NCBI GenBank assembly: GCA_028866435.1
Contig: JAGWIC010000012.1
Coordinates: 1-50,335, forward strand
Length of the DNA stretch: 50,335 bases
Reading direction: 5' to 3'
Source of the DNA: Lysobacteraceae bacterium
GTDB lineage: Bacteria; Pseudomonadota; Gammaproteobacteria; Xanthomonadales; Rhodanobacteraceae
Position 1 is the stretch's first letter. Each line of letters opens with the position of its first letter. Positions 1 to 9,562 of the stretch are shown in pieces. The notes under the pieces were generated by a model that was not told the origin of the DNA, ran no database searches, and was given only the letters and a program-made list of their open reading frames with translations. The translations under genes and the position numbers were made by a program.

Positions 1-21
1 CCACGGCGCTGCCGGTGTGAA

Positions 22-858
22 TCAGGGCAGGCCGATATAGCGGACCGGGCCCGCGTCGTCGGCCGGCGCCAGGCAGGCCTGCGCGCCCACCGCCGCCAGC
101 GCGTCGACCCGGCGGGCCTGGTTCGAGACAAGGGTCCAGCTAGGGCACGTCAGCCGGCCGTCGCCCACCTCGTCCTGGCCAAGCGCCTCCAGCAGCCGGT
201 CTAGCGGCGGGGCGTGCACGGCAAACCCTTCGTTGACCAGCACCGCGCTGCCGATGCCCAGGTTGGCGCACAGCGTCCGTTTCCAGCGTGCCTCGCGCGC
301 GTCCGCCTCGCGCGACTGCGCCACATGTGCGCGCACCTCGTCGTCCACCACCGCATCGTCGCGCAGCAGAGGCGCGGCGGCGGTCCACGCCTCCGGTGGG
401 CACAGCTTGCTGGCGGGCGCCAGCGCGATGAAGGGGCTGATCTCGGCCGGGTAGATCCGGCAGACGTGCGGCCGTTCCTGGTAGATGCTGCAGCGCAGGC
501 GCTCATCCAGATTGGGACAGGCGCCGGCGTGAACCGCGGTCAGGATCGCCACCACGCGGATCGGCAGCTCGCCGCTCAGTGCGCCGAAGGAGCGGCCGCG
601 CCGGTACTGCGCGCGCCGGTCCGCAGCCTCCGGCTCCTCCAGCCAGGGCAGCGCCTCGCACAGGATCTCCACCGTATCGCCGCGCCGCAGCCAGGCGATC
701 GCCTCGGCCCGCGTCAACGGCAGGCGCAGGTCGTGGCAACACTTGCCGCACGCGGCGCAACAGCTGAAATCGAGGTTTGCCAAGGTGGGGCCCGTCCGAT
801 GCCTGGCCCATCCGCGGCCCTGCACCGCACTGTGGACCGAATCCGCCCCGCCGATCAA
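22..858 (-). CDS. YkgJ-like cysteine cluster (putative Fe-S/zinc-binding) protein
   Basis: ORF of 278 aa with CCAACGKCCHDLRLPLTRAEA and CSIYQERPHVCRIYP motifs typical of the YkgJ/CxxCxxCC family. Confidence 0.8.
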   Translation of the reverse strand: MIGGADSVHSAVQGRGWARHRTGPTLANLDFSCCAACGKCCHDLRLPLTRAEAIAWLRRGDTVEILCEALPWLEEPEAADRRAQYRRGRSFGALSGELPIRVVAILTAVHAGACPNLDERLRCSIYQERPHVCRIYPAEISPFIALAPASKLCPPEAWTAAAPLLRDDAVVDDEVRAHVAQSREADAREARWKRTLCANLGIGSAVLVNEGFAVHAPPLDRLLEALGQDEVGDGRLTCPSWTLVSNQARRVDALAAVGAQACLAPADDAGPVRYIGLP

Positions 859-872
859 GCCGCCTGCCGCCG

Positions 873-1070
873 CTAGTCCGGCGCAGGCCCGGAACCGGGT
901 ACGAAACGCTTGTCCTCGGCGCCGTTCGGCCGGACCACGATGGCGGTCGGAAAGGCGCCGCCACGATGATCCGGTTCGCCGCCGACCAGGTTGCGTGGCG
1001 TGGTGCGTGCCAACGGGTGTAGCCTCAAGATCATCGTTCGGCTCTCAGCTCGAACGATCAGTCGATTCAT
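873..1070 (-). CDS. Possible small hypothetical protein (65 aa)
   Basis: In-frame ATG at 1070 giving MNRLIVRAESRTMILRLHPLARTTPRNLVGGEPDHRGGAFPTAIVVRPNGAEDKRFVPGSGPAPD, 14 bp upstream of the ykgJ-like gene on the same strand; no recognised domain. Confidence 0.2.
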   Translation of the reverse strand: MNRLIVRAESRTMILRLHPLARTTPRNLVGGEPDHRGGAFPTAIVVRPNGAEDKRFVPGSGPAPD

Positions 1071-1617
1071 GGCATCACGGGCAGCGGCAAAACGCCAGAT
1101 GCGTCGCTCGATAGCGATCACACGGAACCTGGCACTTAGCTCCAGCGTTGAACGTCCGCTTTTGGTGATATCTGCCATCGCCCCATCGCCCCACCGCCAC
1201 ACCATAAAACATTCCGATCCGAAGCCGACCACGCAAGGCAGGAATCGGGAATCCACGGTGGCGGACCCGATGGCGCTCGGGCTGGCCGGCTTGAGCGTGG
1301 AATCGGTGGCGGGGTCGATCGGAATACGCGACCGCCGATGCCGCGGCAGGGAGGAATCCGGCCGTGTGACCTTTTGCCGCTTTTCCGCCGGCGCGGCGGG
1401 CCGCATCGGGCGCGTCGTCGTAATAGACTGGGCGCGGGCTTGCCGGCGGCCGCGCCAGGGAAACGCGCGTGCGTTCGCCGCTGGGGCGGGCGGTGCGAGG
1501 CGGTGCTTCGCTGGCCGGCGGGTCGACGAGCTTGTCGTGGTGTGTGGGCAGCGCTGTCCCTGGAGTGTGTTCTTTGAACCGTTTCTGCCGTAGCCCCCTT
1601 TTCGCAGGCGCAGGCGC

Positions 1618-2946
1618 TTGATCCTGCCGGCACGCGGGCCTGCCGGCGGCGGGCCGTCGCCGCCTACCAGCGAGCCGTTCCTGGCCGCGCTGGCGATCGC
1701 CAGCGAGTCGCTCACGGTGCGGGCGCTGGACGATATTTTCGATGCCGCGGGGGTCCTGCTGGTTAGCCGGGAGCATGAGCTTCCTGTCGCCGTGCAGCAG
1801 CGCCTGGCGCGACGGCACCTCGCCCGGCCGATGGAGGCCTGCATCGGCATCGACGGCGGCGTCACGGCCCTGGACATCGAGGCGGCGGCCGTGGCGATGT
1901 GCCAGGGGTCGGCCTTCCTCGCGCTGCTGGTGGGGGCCGACCTCGCCCGGCTCCAGGCGCTGCTCCGTTCGATGTGGCTTTCCCCTTTCGCTTCGCTGGT
2001 GCTTTCCGTGCAGAGGGCGGTCAAGGCCGAAACCTTCGAGCATGCGGTGCTGTGCGCCATGCTGGCCGGAACGCTGGCGCTGCGGGACAAGCGCTCCGCC
2101 GTCAGCCCGGAGTCCGCCGTGCATGCCGGCCTGTTGCACGACGTCGGCGAAATGTATTTGAACCCGGACAAGCCCGGGCACGGCTCGGGCATGGACACGG
2201 ATCGCTGGGTGGAAATGGCGCAACACCCCGAGGTCGGCGCGCGCCTGATCGAGCAGTTCACCGAGGGTCCGTCCGAGGTCTGGCGGGCGGTGCATGAGCA
2301 CCATGAAAGACTCGACGGCTCCGGCTACCCGCGCGGCCTGGGCGGCGACGCGATGTCGCCGCTGGGCCGGTTGCTCAGCCTGGTGGAAGCGGTGTGCGGC
2401 ATCCTCCGCGCCCCCGACAACCAGGGCCGGCGCGTGAAGCTGGCGGTGTCCTTCGTCGCCGGGGAGTTCGACCCGCATCTGGTATCCATCATGCTCGCGC
2501 CGATCGGCGCGTCGCTTGCCGCCAAGGTCGCGCTGCCCGCCTCGTTCGACGAAGCCGCCGCGCTGGAGCGCGCGCGGTCGATCAGGCAATGCCTGGACGT
2601 GGCGTCCCATCACCTCGACCACGTCACTCCCGCGAGCCTGACGGTCGACAAGATGGACGGGGTCGTGGCGTTCGCCCGCCGCCACGTCGCCAGGCTGGCC
2701 TTGTCCTGGGCAGCGACCGGCATCGACACCTATTTCGCGTTCAACCGCTGCCTGTCCTCGTCGCCCGGGGAAGACGAGGCGTCCTATCTCGACCTGGAAG
2801 TGGCCTCGCGCGAGCTCAAGTGGCGCATGCGCAGCCTCGCCCGGCACGTGGGCCTGATGTTGCGAAACCTGCCCCCACCGATCCCCGACACGCTGATGGC
2901 GGCGATGGCGGCACTGGACCGGGACTCGTCGCCGCCGGTCCAGTAG
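1618..2946 (+). CDS. Divergent HD-GYP domain phosphohydrolase-like protein
   Basis: LLHDVGEMYLNPDKPG...HPEVGARLIEQF...VHEHHERLDGSGYPRGLGG matches HD-GYP architecture; start uncertain (TTG at 1618, no early ATG). Confidence 0.8.
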   Translation: MILPARGPAGGGPSPPTSEPFLAALAIASESLTVRALDDIFDAAGVLLVSREHELPVAVQQRLARRHLARPMEACIGIDGGVTALDIEAAAVAMCQGSAFLALLVGADLARLQALLRSMWLSPFASLVLSVQRAVKAETFEHAVLCAMLAGTLALRDKRSAVSPESAVHAGLLHDVGEMYLNPDKPGHGSGMDTDRWVEMAQHPEVGARLIEQFTEGPSEVWRAVHEHHERLDGSGYPRGLGGDAMSPLGRLLSLVEAVCGILRAPDNQGRRVKLAVSFVAGEFDPHLVSIMLAPIGASLAAKVALPASFDEAAALERARSIRQCLDVASHHLDHVTPASLTVDKMDGVVAFARRHVARLALSWAATGIDTYFAFNRCLSSSPGEDEASYLDLEVASRELKWRMRSLARHVGLMLRNLPPPIPDTLMAAMAALDRDSSPPVQ

Positions 2947-3091
2947 TATCCCGCGCCATGGGTATCGACCCGTGGGTACGCCGACCTTCGCAACGGAAGC
3001 GGCGCTTGGGCAGGGGTTGCCGTGCAGATTGCCGCTCCATCGAGCGTGGCCGAATACCCGGATCCCGGTTTTGCGAAGCATCAGGAGCCCA

Positions 3092-3406
3092 ATGAAAAAT
3101 CGACTACCGCAAGGCAAGGTTGCAAACGCAAGCTGGCTGTTTTCTGCGATGGCCTTTACCTTTACATCGGCCTGCTACGGCGTACCTTGGCGGCATGCAT
3201 ACACGCTTTCCTCCGCGTTATCCGCGTTGGGCTTTTTCGCAATGGCTACCCATGCCTTCATGCGCTGGGTCCAGGCGCCGGCCCGGTCAGCCAGTCAGCC
3301 GCAGGATCGGTCGGCTACGTCATACGACGCTGTTTTTCTTGGCCTGTTTGGTGCGCTGCTAGTGCTCATCGGAGCGTGGCTGCAGCTCCGCGGTTCCCTC
3401 TCGTAA
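3092..3406 (+). CDS. Small membrane protein, hypothetical
   Basis: ATG at 3092 preceded by AGGAG; hydrophobic segments around SWLFSAMAFTFTSA and AVFLGLFGALLVLIGAWL. Confidence 0.6.
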   Translation: MKNRLPQGKVANASWLFSAMAFTFTSACYGVPWRHAYTLSSALSALGFFAMATHAFMRWVQAPARSASQPQDRSATSYDAVFLGLFGALLVLIGAWLQLRGSLS

Positions 3407-3521
3407 GAGTTTTCCGGACCGCGCTTTTCAACAGCCATGGGCGCGAAGCGGCCGGTCGCGACTACACTCGGCCGCAGCGGAACCAGCGGCTTCCAACAAC
3501 ACTCGATGGCAAGGTGTCGCA

Positions 3522-3773
3522 ATGACGGATAACCCGAAACCCTATTGGTTTCCTGCCAAGCGCTATGGCTGGGGCTGGGGACCTCCCTGCGCCTGGCAGG
3601 GCTGGGTCGTTCTCCTGGCCTACGCGCTGGTCCTGATCGCCACGAGCATTCTTTTTCCGCCGGCCGGAAATCCGCTCGCGTTCTATGCAGGGCTCGTCAT
3701 CGCCACCGCAGCATTGCTGCTGGTGTGCTGGCTCAAAGGCGAGCCACCGCGCTGGCGCTCGGGCGGAGAGTGA
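3522..3773 (+). CDS. Small membrane protein, hypothetical
   Basis: 83 aa ORF MTDNPKPYWFPAKRYGWGWGPPCAWQGWVVLLAYALVLIATSILFPP... with two predicted TM segments. Confidence 0.75.
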   Translation: MTDNPKPYWFPAKRYGWGWGPPCAWQGWVVLLAYALVLIATSILFPPAGNPLAFYAGLVIATAALLLVCWLKGEPPRWRSGGE

Positions 3774-3831
3774 AGTGTGCCCATTGGGTGCAAGAACAGA
3801 TCTGTAGCCTCTTCGATTACAGGCATACGGC

Positions 3832-4446
3832 ATGCGCACGCTGATCTTGCTCATCATGGTCCTCTTCACGCCATTGGCTATCGGCGCCTCGGCAGGCGCA
3901 CGGTTTACCTCTTTTGGAGGCTTTCGACTTGGCATTGGAACACTCGCCGATGTCCGGGCAGTCCTTGGGCCTGCGAAAATGATCGAGTCTGGCGAAGCTG
4001 GCGAATATGAAGTGCGGCTGTGCTATCGCACCAAGCAAGCGACAGTGACGTATTTGTCGGGCGAAATGGGCGGCCCGAATCACGATTTGCTTGGTGTTTC
4101 GGTCGGAGCGACCTCGGGACCAGACATGATTGACTGCCCTCAATGGCCGGCGGCACGTCGAGAGCCGCTGCCATATCTTGCCGGGCTAACCCTTGGCATG
4201 TCGAAGAATGCCTTCAAACGAGTTGTGGGTGTCGACGTGAAACAGGACGGAGACGTTTCACGCGCGTTCTTTCTTTCTCGGCGCGATTTTACGCATACGG
4301 ACCTCACCGCAATGCCACAAGATGTGCGAAACCTAGTCGCCGGCGGCGGAAGCCAAAACTGTTTGGATGTGCAAATTTCGGTCGAGGCATACTTTGCGGA
4401 CGACCGGCTGACGCTTTTCAAAGTGTGGAAGGTCGAGACGCGGTGA
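3832..4446 (+). CDS. Secreted hypothetical protein
   Basis: 204 aa ORF with N-terminal signal peptide MRTLILLIMVLFTPLAIGASAGA. Confidence 0.7.
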   Translation: MRTLILLIMVLFTPLAIGASAGARFTSFGGFRLGIGTLADVRAVLGPAKMIESGEAGEYEVRLCYRTKQATVTYLSGEMGGPNHDLLGVSVGATSGPDMIDCPQWPAARREPLPYLAGLTLGMSKNAFKRVVGVDVKQDGDVSRAFFLSRRDFTHTDLTAMPQDVRNLVAGGGSQNCLDVQISVEAYFADDRLTLFKVWKVETR

Positions 4447-4529
4447 CCGATGGGCAAAGGGGTTCTACCCGAATGGCACTTACTTAAGCGGCCCATCGCC
4501 ACGCAAAAAGCGGCAAGTGGTTGATTTGA

Positions 4530-4646
4530 AAGAGCGACTGGCGGCCGGGCAAACTGCTGGTCCGACCCAAACAGATAGCCCACGAGGCCACCAGCCGCCG
4601 GTTGTATCCCGAAAGCTTGGATTACGCGGACGAAAGCGACGGCTGA
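4530..4646 (+). pseudogene. Possible C-terminal gene remnant (38 codons, no start)
   Basis: Frame reads KSDWRPGKLLVRPKQIAHEATSRRLYPESLDYADESDG*, immediately preceded by an in-frame TGA; looks coding-like but orphaned. Confidence 0.2.
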
Positions 4647-4657
4647 TTCCGCACCGG

Positions 4658-5065
4658 TTAGGCTGCCCTCACTTCACTCAACAGGTCAGGATGACGATCA
4701 AGCACCTTGAGCAACTTCACCAGCGCCAGTGGGGGTTTGGTCTTGCCGGTCTCGTATCGCGAGAACGCATTGACGCCACCGCCGAAGATTTCGGCCGCTT
4801 CGCGTTGGTCGAGTGCCAGCTTCTTTCGGACACTGGCGATGAAGCTGGGATCGACGATTGAGGCATTCACCTGCTTGTTGAAATCCAGCATCACCGCACT
4901 GGTCCGTACCGACTCAGCAACATCCAGGATCATTTCCCCGCAGCTCGGACAGAAGTCACCCGTGACGCCAGGAATGAGGGTCGATTCGCCCTTGTAGGTA
5001 TAGGGCAGGTCGCGGGTGTCTCGCACGAGTTCCACGCCTGCACACGATGGACATTTCATGGTCAA
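4658..5065 (-). CDS. mqsA: Type II antitoxin, MqsA family
   Basis: N-terminal CPSC...CPSC zinc motif and C-terminal HTH (LALDQREAAEIFGGGVNAFSRYETGKTKPPLALVKLLKVLDRHPDLL). Confidence 0.93.
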   Translation of the reverse strand: MTMKCPSCAGVELVRDTRDLPYTYKGESTLIPGVTGDFCPSCGEMILDVAESVRTSAVMLDFNKQVNASIVDPSFIASVRKKLALDQREAAEIFGGGVNAFSRYETGKTKPPLALVKLLKVLDRHPDLLSEVRAA

Positions 5066-5358
5066 AGCTCCTTGAAGGACACGATGAGCACATCATCGAC
5101 GACCGTCAGTTTGAGGTAGACCTCGCCGGCGGACGTGCAAGGCCGATACACGTCTTGCCACACCCGATGATCCGCATGCGTAGTCATGCTCTTGTAGAAA
5201 TCCTTCGGGGTCAGCGAGGCAACCACGCTGACGATGCCGTCAAAGTCGAAGCCCAGGGCGGCACCTCCTGCCAAGGCCGAGAAGGTAGAGCGCACCTTGC
5301 CGTCGGCAAGCAAGGTCTTCACGACGGCCAGCTTGCGATGAGGCGTGCTCTTCTCCAT
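5062..5358 (-). CDS. mqsR: Type II toxin, MqsR family mRNA interferase
   Basis: 98 aa, MEKSTPHRKLAVVKTLLADGKVRSTFSALAGGAALGFD...DFYKSMTTHADHRVWQDVYRP; overlaps mqsA by 4 bp. Confidence 0.93.
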   Translation of the reverse strand: MEKSTPHRKLAVVKTLLADGKVRSTFSALAGGAALGFDFDGIVSVVASLTPKDFYKSMTTHADHRVWQDVYRPCTSAGEVYLKLTVVDDVLIVSFKEL

Positions 5359-5368
5359 GCGGCAAGCC

Positions 5369-5384
5369 TAACCTAATAGGTTTA
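5369..5384. promoter_or_regulatory. MqsA-type palindromic operator
   Basis: TAACCTAATAGGTTTA contains AACCT-AAT-AGGTT, 11 bp upstream of the mqsR start; matches the known mqsRA palindrome type AACCT-N3-AGGTT. Confidence 0.8.
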
Positions 5385-5571
5385 ATTAGGCAAGTAGGTT
5401 AATGATGCTGGCGAGAGCCGTTCGCGTTTGCTGCCGCAGCGCCAAGCTACGTGCTCAGTGCCGACAAGCGAAGCACTGGGTTGGGGACCAAAGTTCGGAC
5501 AAAGTGCTCAAATTTTGGTATCCCGCACAACACCACGAATAAGCGCTTTGCCGGCCGGGACACACGGCGAT

Positions 5572-5605
5572 TGCACCATCTCGACGCATTGTCCATCATG
5601 GTGCA
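5572..5605. promoter_or_regulatory. Putative NtrC-binding half-sites abutting the ntrB start
   Basis: TGCACCA (5572-5578) and TGGTGCA (5599-5605) are the two canonical NtrC half-sites in inverted orientation; ntrB ATG at 5606. Confidence 0.5.
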
Positions 5606-6613
5606 ATGAATGCGATGGCGTGGCGCGAGTGGGCGGAGCAGATGGCGACGGGGCTGGCCCTGGTCGACGCCGGCTTGTGCCTGCGCTGGATCAACCCGGC
5701 GCTGGCCGAGGCCCTGGCGCTGGGCCCGCGCAGCGTGATCGGGCTGCCGCTGGCGGCGGTGCTGGCCCGGCCGGACGGGCTGCAGCAGGCGGCGCGGGTG
5801 CTGGCCGAGCGGCATGCCCTGCAGTGGCGGGGCGTGTCGCTGCTGGCGGGCAACGGACGCGAGCTGCTGGCCGACATCGCGGTGCAGCCGTTCGGGGAGG
5901 GCCTGCTGCTGGAGGTGCATCTGCTCGGCGAACCGGACCCGGCCGGCTCGCCGCTGTCGGCCACGCTGCGCGGTTTCGCGCATGAGGTGAAGAACCCGCT
6001 GGCCGGCTTGCGCGGCGCGGCGCAGCTGCTGCAGCGGCGGGTCGACAGCGAGGACCTGCGCGACCTGGCCGGCCTGATCATCGACGAGGCCGACCGGCTC
6101 GGTATCCTGGCCAACCGGCTGCTGCACCACCACGGCGCCGCCCAGCTGGCGCCGGTGAATATCCATCACCTGCTCGAACGCCTGACCGACCTGTTGCAGG
6201 CCGAGCCCGCCTCGCCGCGGTTGCGGCATGACTACGACCCCAGCGTGCCCGACCTGGTCGCCGACGCCGACCGCCTGCAGCAGGTGCTGCTCAACCTGGC
6301 GCGCAACGCGCAGGAAGCGGGCGCGGCCACCTTGACCCTGCGCACCCGGGTCGAACACGGGTTGCGCCTGGGCGAGCGGGTGCTGCGCATGGCGCTGCGG
6401 GTGGACGTGCTCGACGACGGCCCCGGCGTACCGCCCGCGTTGCGCGACAGCCTGTTCCAGCCGCTGGTGTCCGGCCGCGCCGACGGCACCGGCCTCGGCC
6501 TGGCGCTGTCGCGCGAGATTGCGCTGGAACACGGCGGCGACCTGCGCTTCGCCAGCCGGCCCGGCGAAACCGTGTTCTCGCTGTACCTGCCGCTGGAGCG
6601 AACCCATGACTGA
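5606..6613 (+). CDS. ntrB: Nitrogen regulation sensor histidine kinase NtrB/GlnL
   Basis: PAS-like N-terminus, FAHEVKNPLAGLRGAAQLLQRR H-box, NLARNAQEA N-box, DGTGLGLALSREI. Confidence 0.93.
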   Translation: MNAMAWREWAEQMATGLALVDAGLCLRWINPALAEALALGPRSVIGLPLAAVLARPDGLQQAARVLAERHALQWRGVSLLAGNGRELLADIAVQPFGEGLLLEVHLLGEPDPAGSPLSATLRGFAHEVKNPLAGLRGAAQLLQRRVDSEDLRDLAGLIIDEADRLGILANRLLHHHGAAQLAPVNIHHLLERLTDLLQAEPASPRLRHDYDPSVPDLVADADRLQQVLLNLARNAQEAGAATLTLRTRVEHGLRLGERVLRMALRVDVLDDGPGVPPALRDSLFQPLVSGRADGTGLGLALSREIALEHGGDLRFASRPGETVFSLYLPLERTHD

Positions 6614-6637
6614 GTGCAAACCATGACCGGCGCGACC

Positions 6638-8014
<1,377 letters not shown>

Positions 8015-8033
8015 CAAGGCCACACCCGGGCCG

Positions 8034-8112
8034 GTAGGAGCCCGCTCGCGGGCGATGCTCTTCCGAATCCCGAATCCCGGCCAAGAAGCATCGCCCGCGA
8101 GCGGGCTCCTAC
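8034..8112. repeat. REP/BIME inverted-repeat element, family A copy 1
   Basis: GTAGGAGCCCGCTCGCGGGCGATGC ... GCATCGCCCGCGAGCGGGCTCCTAC; near-identical element at 23044-23132. Confidence 0.9.
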
Positions 8113-8242
8113 CGGCGCGGACCAGCGGCGCCTGCCTACACGGGCTCTTTGCATCCGCCCGAAGACACTGGCCAGCGGCCCCCCGGCGGCACGGAAGCGC
8201 GCACCGGCCGGGACGGCTTCGTGTTCCAACCGGGATTCGCCG

Positions 8243-9562
8243 ATGCCCGAGCTGTGTTCGCTGCCCGATGACGCCATGCTGGACCGCCTGCAGCGCGGTG
8301 CCTTCGGCTACTTCGTCGACACCATGAACCCGCGCAACGGGCTGGTGCCCGACACCTCGCGGCCGCACTCGCCGGTCAGCATCGCAGTGGTCGGGTTTGC
8401 GCTGTCGGCCTATCCGGCGGCGGTCGAGCGCGGCTGGATGGATCGCGCCGAGGCGCTGCGCCGCAGCCTGCTGGCGCTGCGCTTCTTTCGCGACAGCGAC
8501 CAGAGCGGCAGCCCGACCGCCACCGGCTACCGGGGCTTCTACTACCACTTCCTGGATATCCATTCCGGCACGCGGGTATGGCAGTCCGAGTTGTCGATGA
8601 TCGACAGCGCCCTGCTGCTCGCCGGCGTGCTCACCACCGCGACCTACTTCACCGGCGCCGACGCCGGCGAACGCGAGCTGCGCGAACTGGCCGACCTGCT
8701 GTACCGGCGCGTCGACTGGCGCTGGTCGCAGGATGGCGCCGGCACCATCCGCCAGGGCTGGAAACCGGAGTGCGGCTACCTGCATTACGGCTGGGAGGGC
8801 TACAGCGAGGCGATCGTGCTGTACGCGCTGGCGTTGGGCTCGCCGACCCACCCGATCTCCGCCGACTGCTACCCGGCCTGGACCGCCACCTACCAGTGGG
8901 AAAACCTGTACGACCAGGATTTCCTCTACGCCGGCCCGCTGTTCGTGCACCAGTTTTCGCAGGCGTGGATCGACCTGCGCGGCATCCGCGACCGCTTCAT
9001 GCGCGAAAAGCGCTCGGACTATTTCGAGAACAGCCGCCGCGCGGTCCTCGTGCAGCGCCAGTACGCCCGGCTCAATCCCGGCGAGTTCGTCGGCTACGAC
9101 GAAAACGGCTGGGGCCTGTCGGCCTGCGACGGGCCCGGCGACGGCCAGGCGCAGGGGCAGCAGCAACGCCGCCTGTTCGGCTACGCCGCGCGCGGCGTGC
9201 CCTACGGCCCGGACGACGGCACCTTGTCGCCGCCGTCGGTGCTGGCCTCGCTGCCGTTCGCACCGGACCAGGCACTGGCCGCGCTGCGCACCATGCTGCG
9301 GCGCTACCCGCGACTGCTCAGCCAGGACCGCCTGACCACCGGCTTCAACGCCACGCTCAGCGACGCCGACGGCCAGCCGTGGATATCGCCGGGGCACTAC
9401 GGGCTCGACCAGGGCATCGTGTTCATGATGATCGAAAACCATCGCAGCGAAGGGATCTGGCAATTGCTGCGGAGTTGCGGCTACCTCGCCGACGGCCTGC
9501 GCCTGGCGGGCTTCAGCGGCGGCTGGCTGCAGGCGCCGGCCGCGACGGCGGCGCCGCGATGA
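8243..9562 (+). CDS. GH144/glycoamylase-like domain protein
   Basis: 439 aa; GFYYHFLD, WQSELSMIDSALLLAGV, GYSEAIVLYALALGSPTHP, HYGLDQGIVFMMIENHRS typical of the PF10091/COG5368 glycoamylase-like family; no obvious signal peptide. Confidence 0.85.
   Translation: MPELCSLPDDAMLDRLQRGAFGYFVDTMNPRNGLVPDTSRPHSPVSIAVVGFALSAYPAAVERGWMDRAEALRRSLLALRFFRDSDQSGSPTATGYRGFYYHFLDIHSGTRVWQSELSMIDSALLLAGVLTTATYFTGADAGERELRELADLLYRRVDWRWSQDGAGTIRQGWKPECGYLHYGWEGYSEAIVLYALALGSPTHPISADCYPAWTATYQWENLYDQDFLYAGPLFVHQFSQAWIDLRGIRDRFMREKRSDYFENSRRAVLVQRQYARLNPGEFVGYDENGWGLSACDGPGDGQAQGQQQRRLFGYAARGVPYGPDDGTLSPPSVLASLPFAPDQALAALRTMLRRYPRLLSQDRLTTGFNATLSDADGQPWISPGHYGLDQGIVFMMIENHRSEGIWQLLRSCGYLADGLRLAGFSGGWLQAPAATAAPR

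Noticed and set aside
4440-4660. Possible insertion-sequence end near GGCACTTACTTAAGC
   Set aside because: No transposase frame, matching terminal inverted repeats or target duplication could be identified from the sequence alone.
5540-5580. Sigma-54 promoter upstream of ntrB
   Set aside because: No GG-N10-GC arrangement could be aligned near the ATTGCA motif; the element fits NtrC half-sites better.
8578-9558. Apparent 327-codon N-terminal extension of the flavin oxidoreductase (ORF 8578..11085)
   Set aside because: The extension overlaps the well-supported glycoamylase-like gene in another frame and is Arg/Pro/Ala-rich; the true start is ATG 9559, in ATGA overlap.
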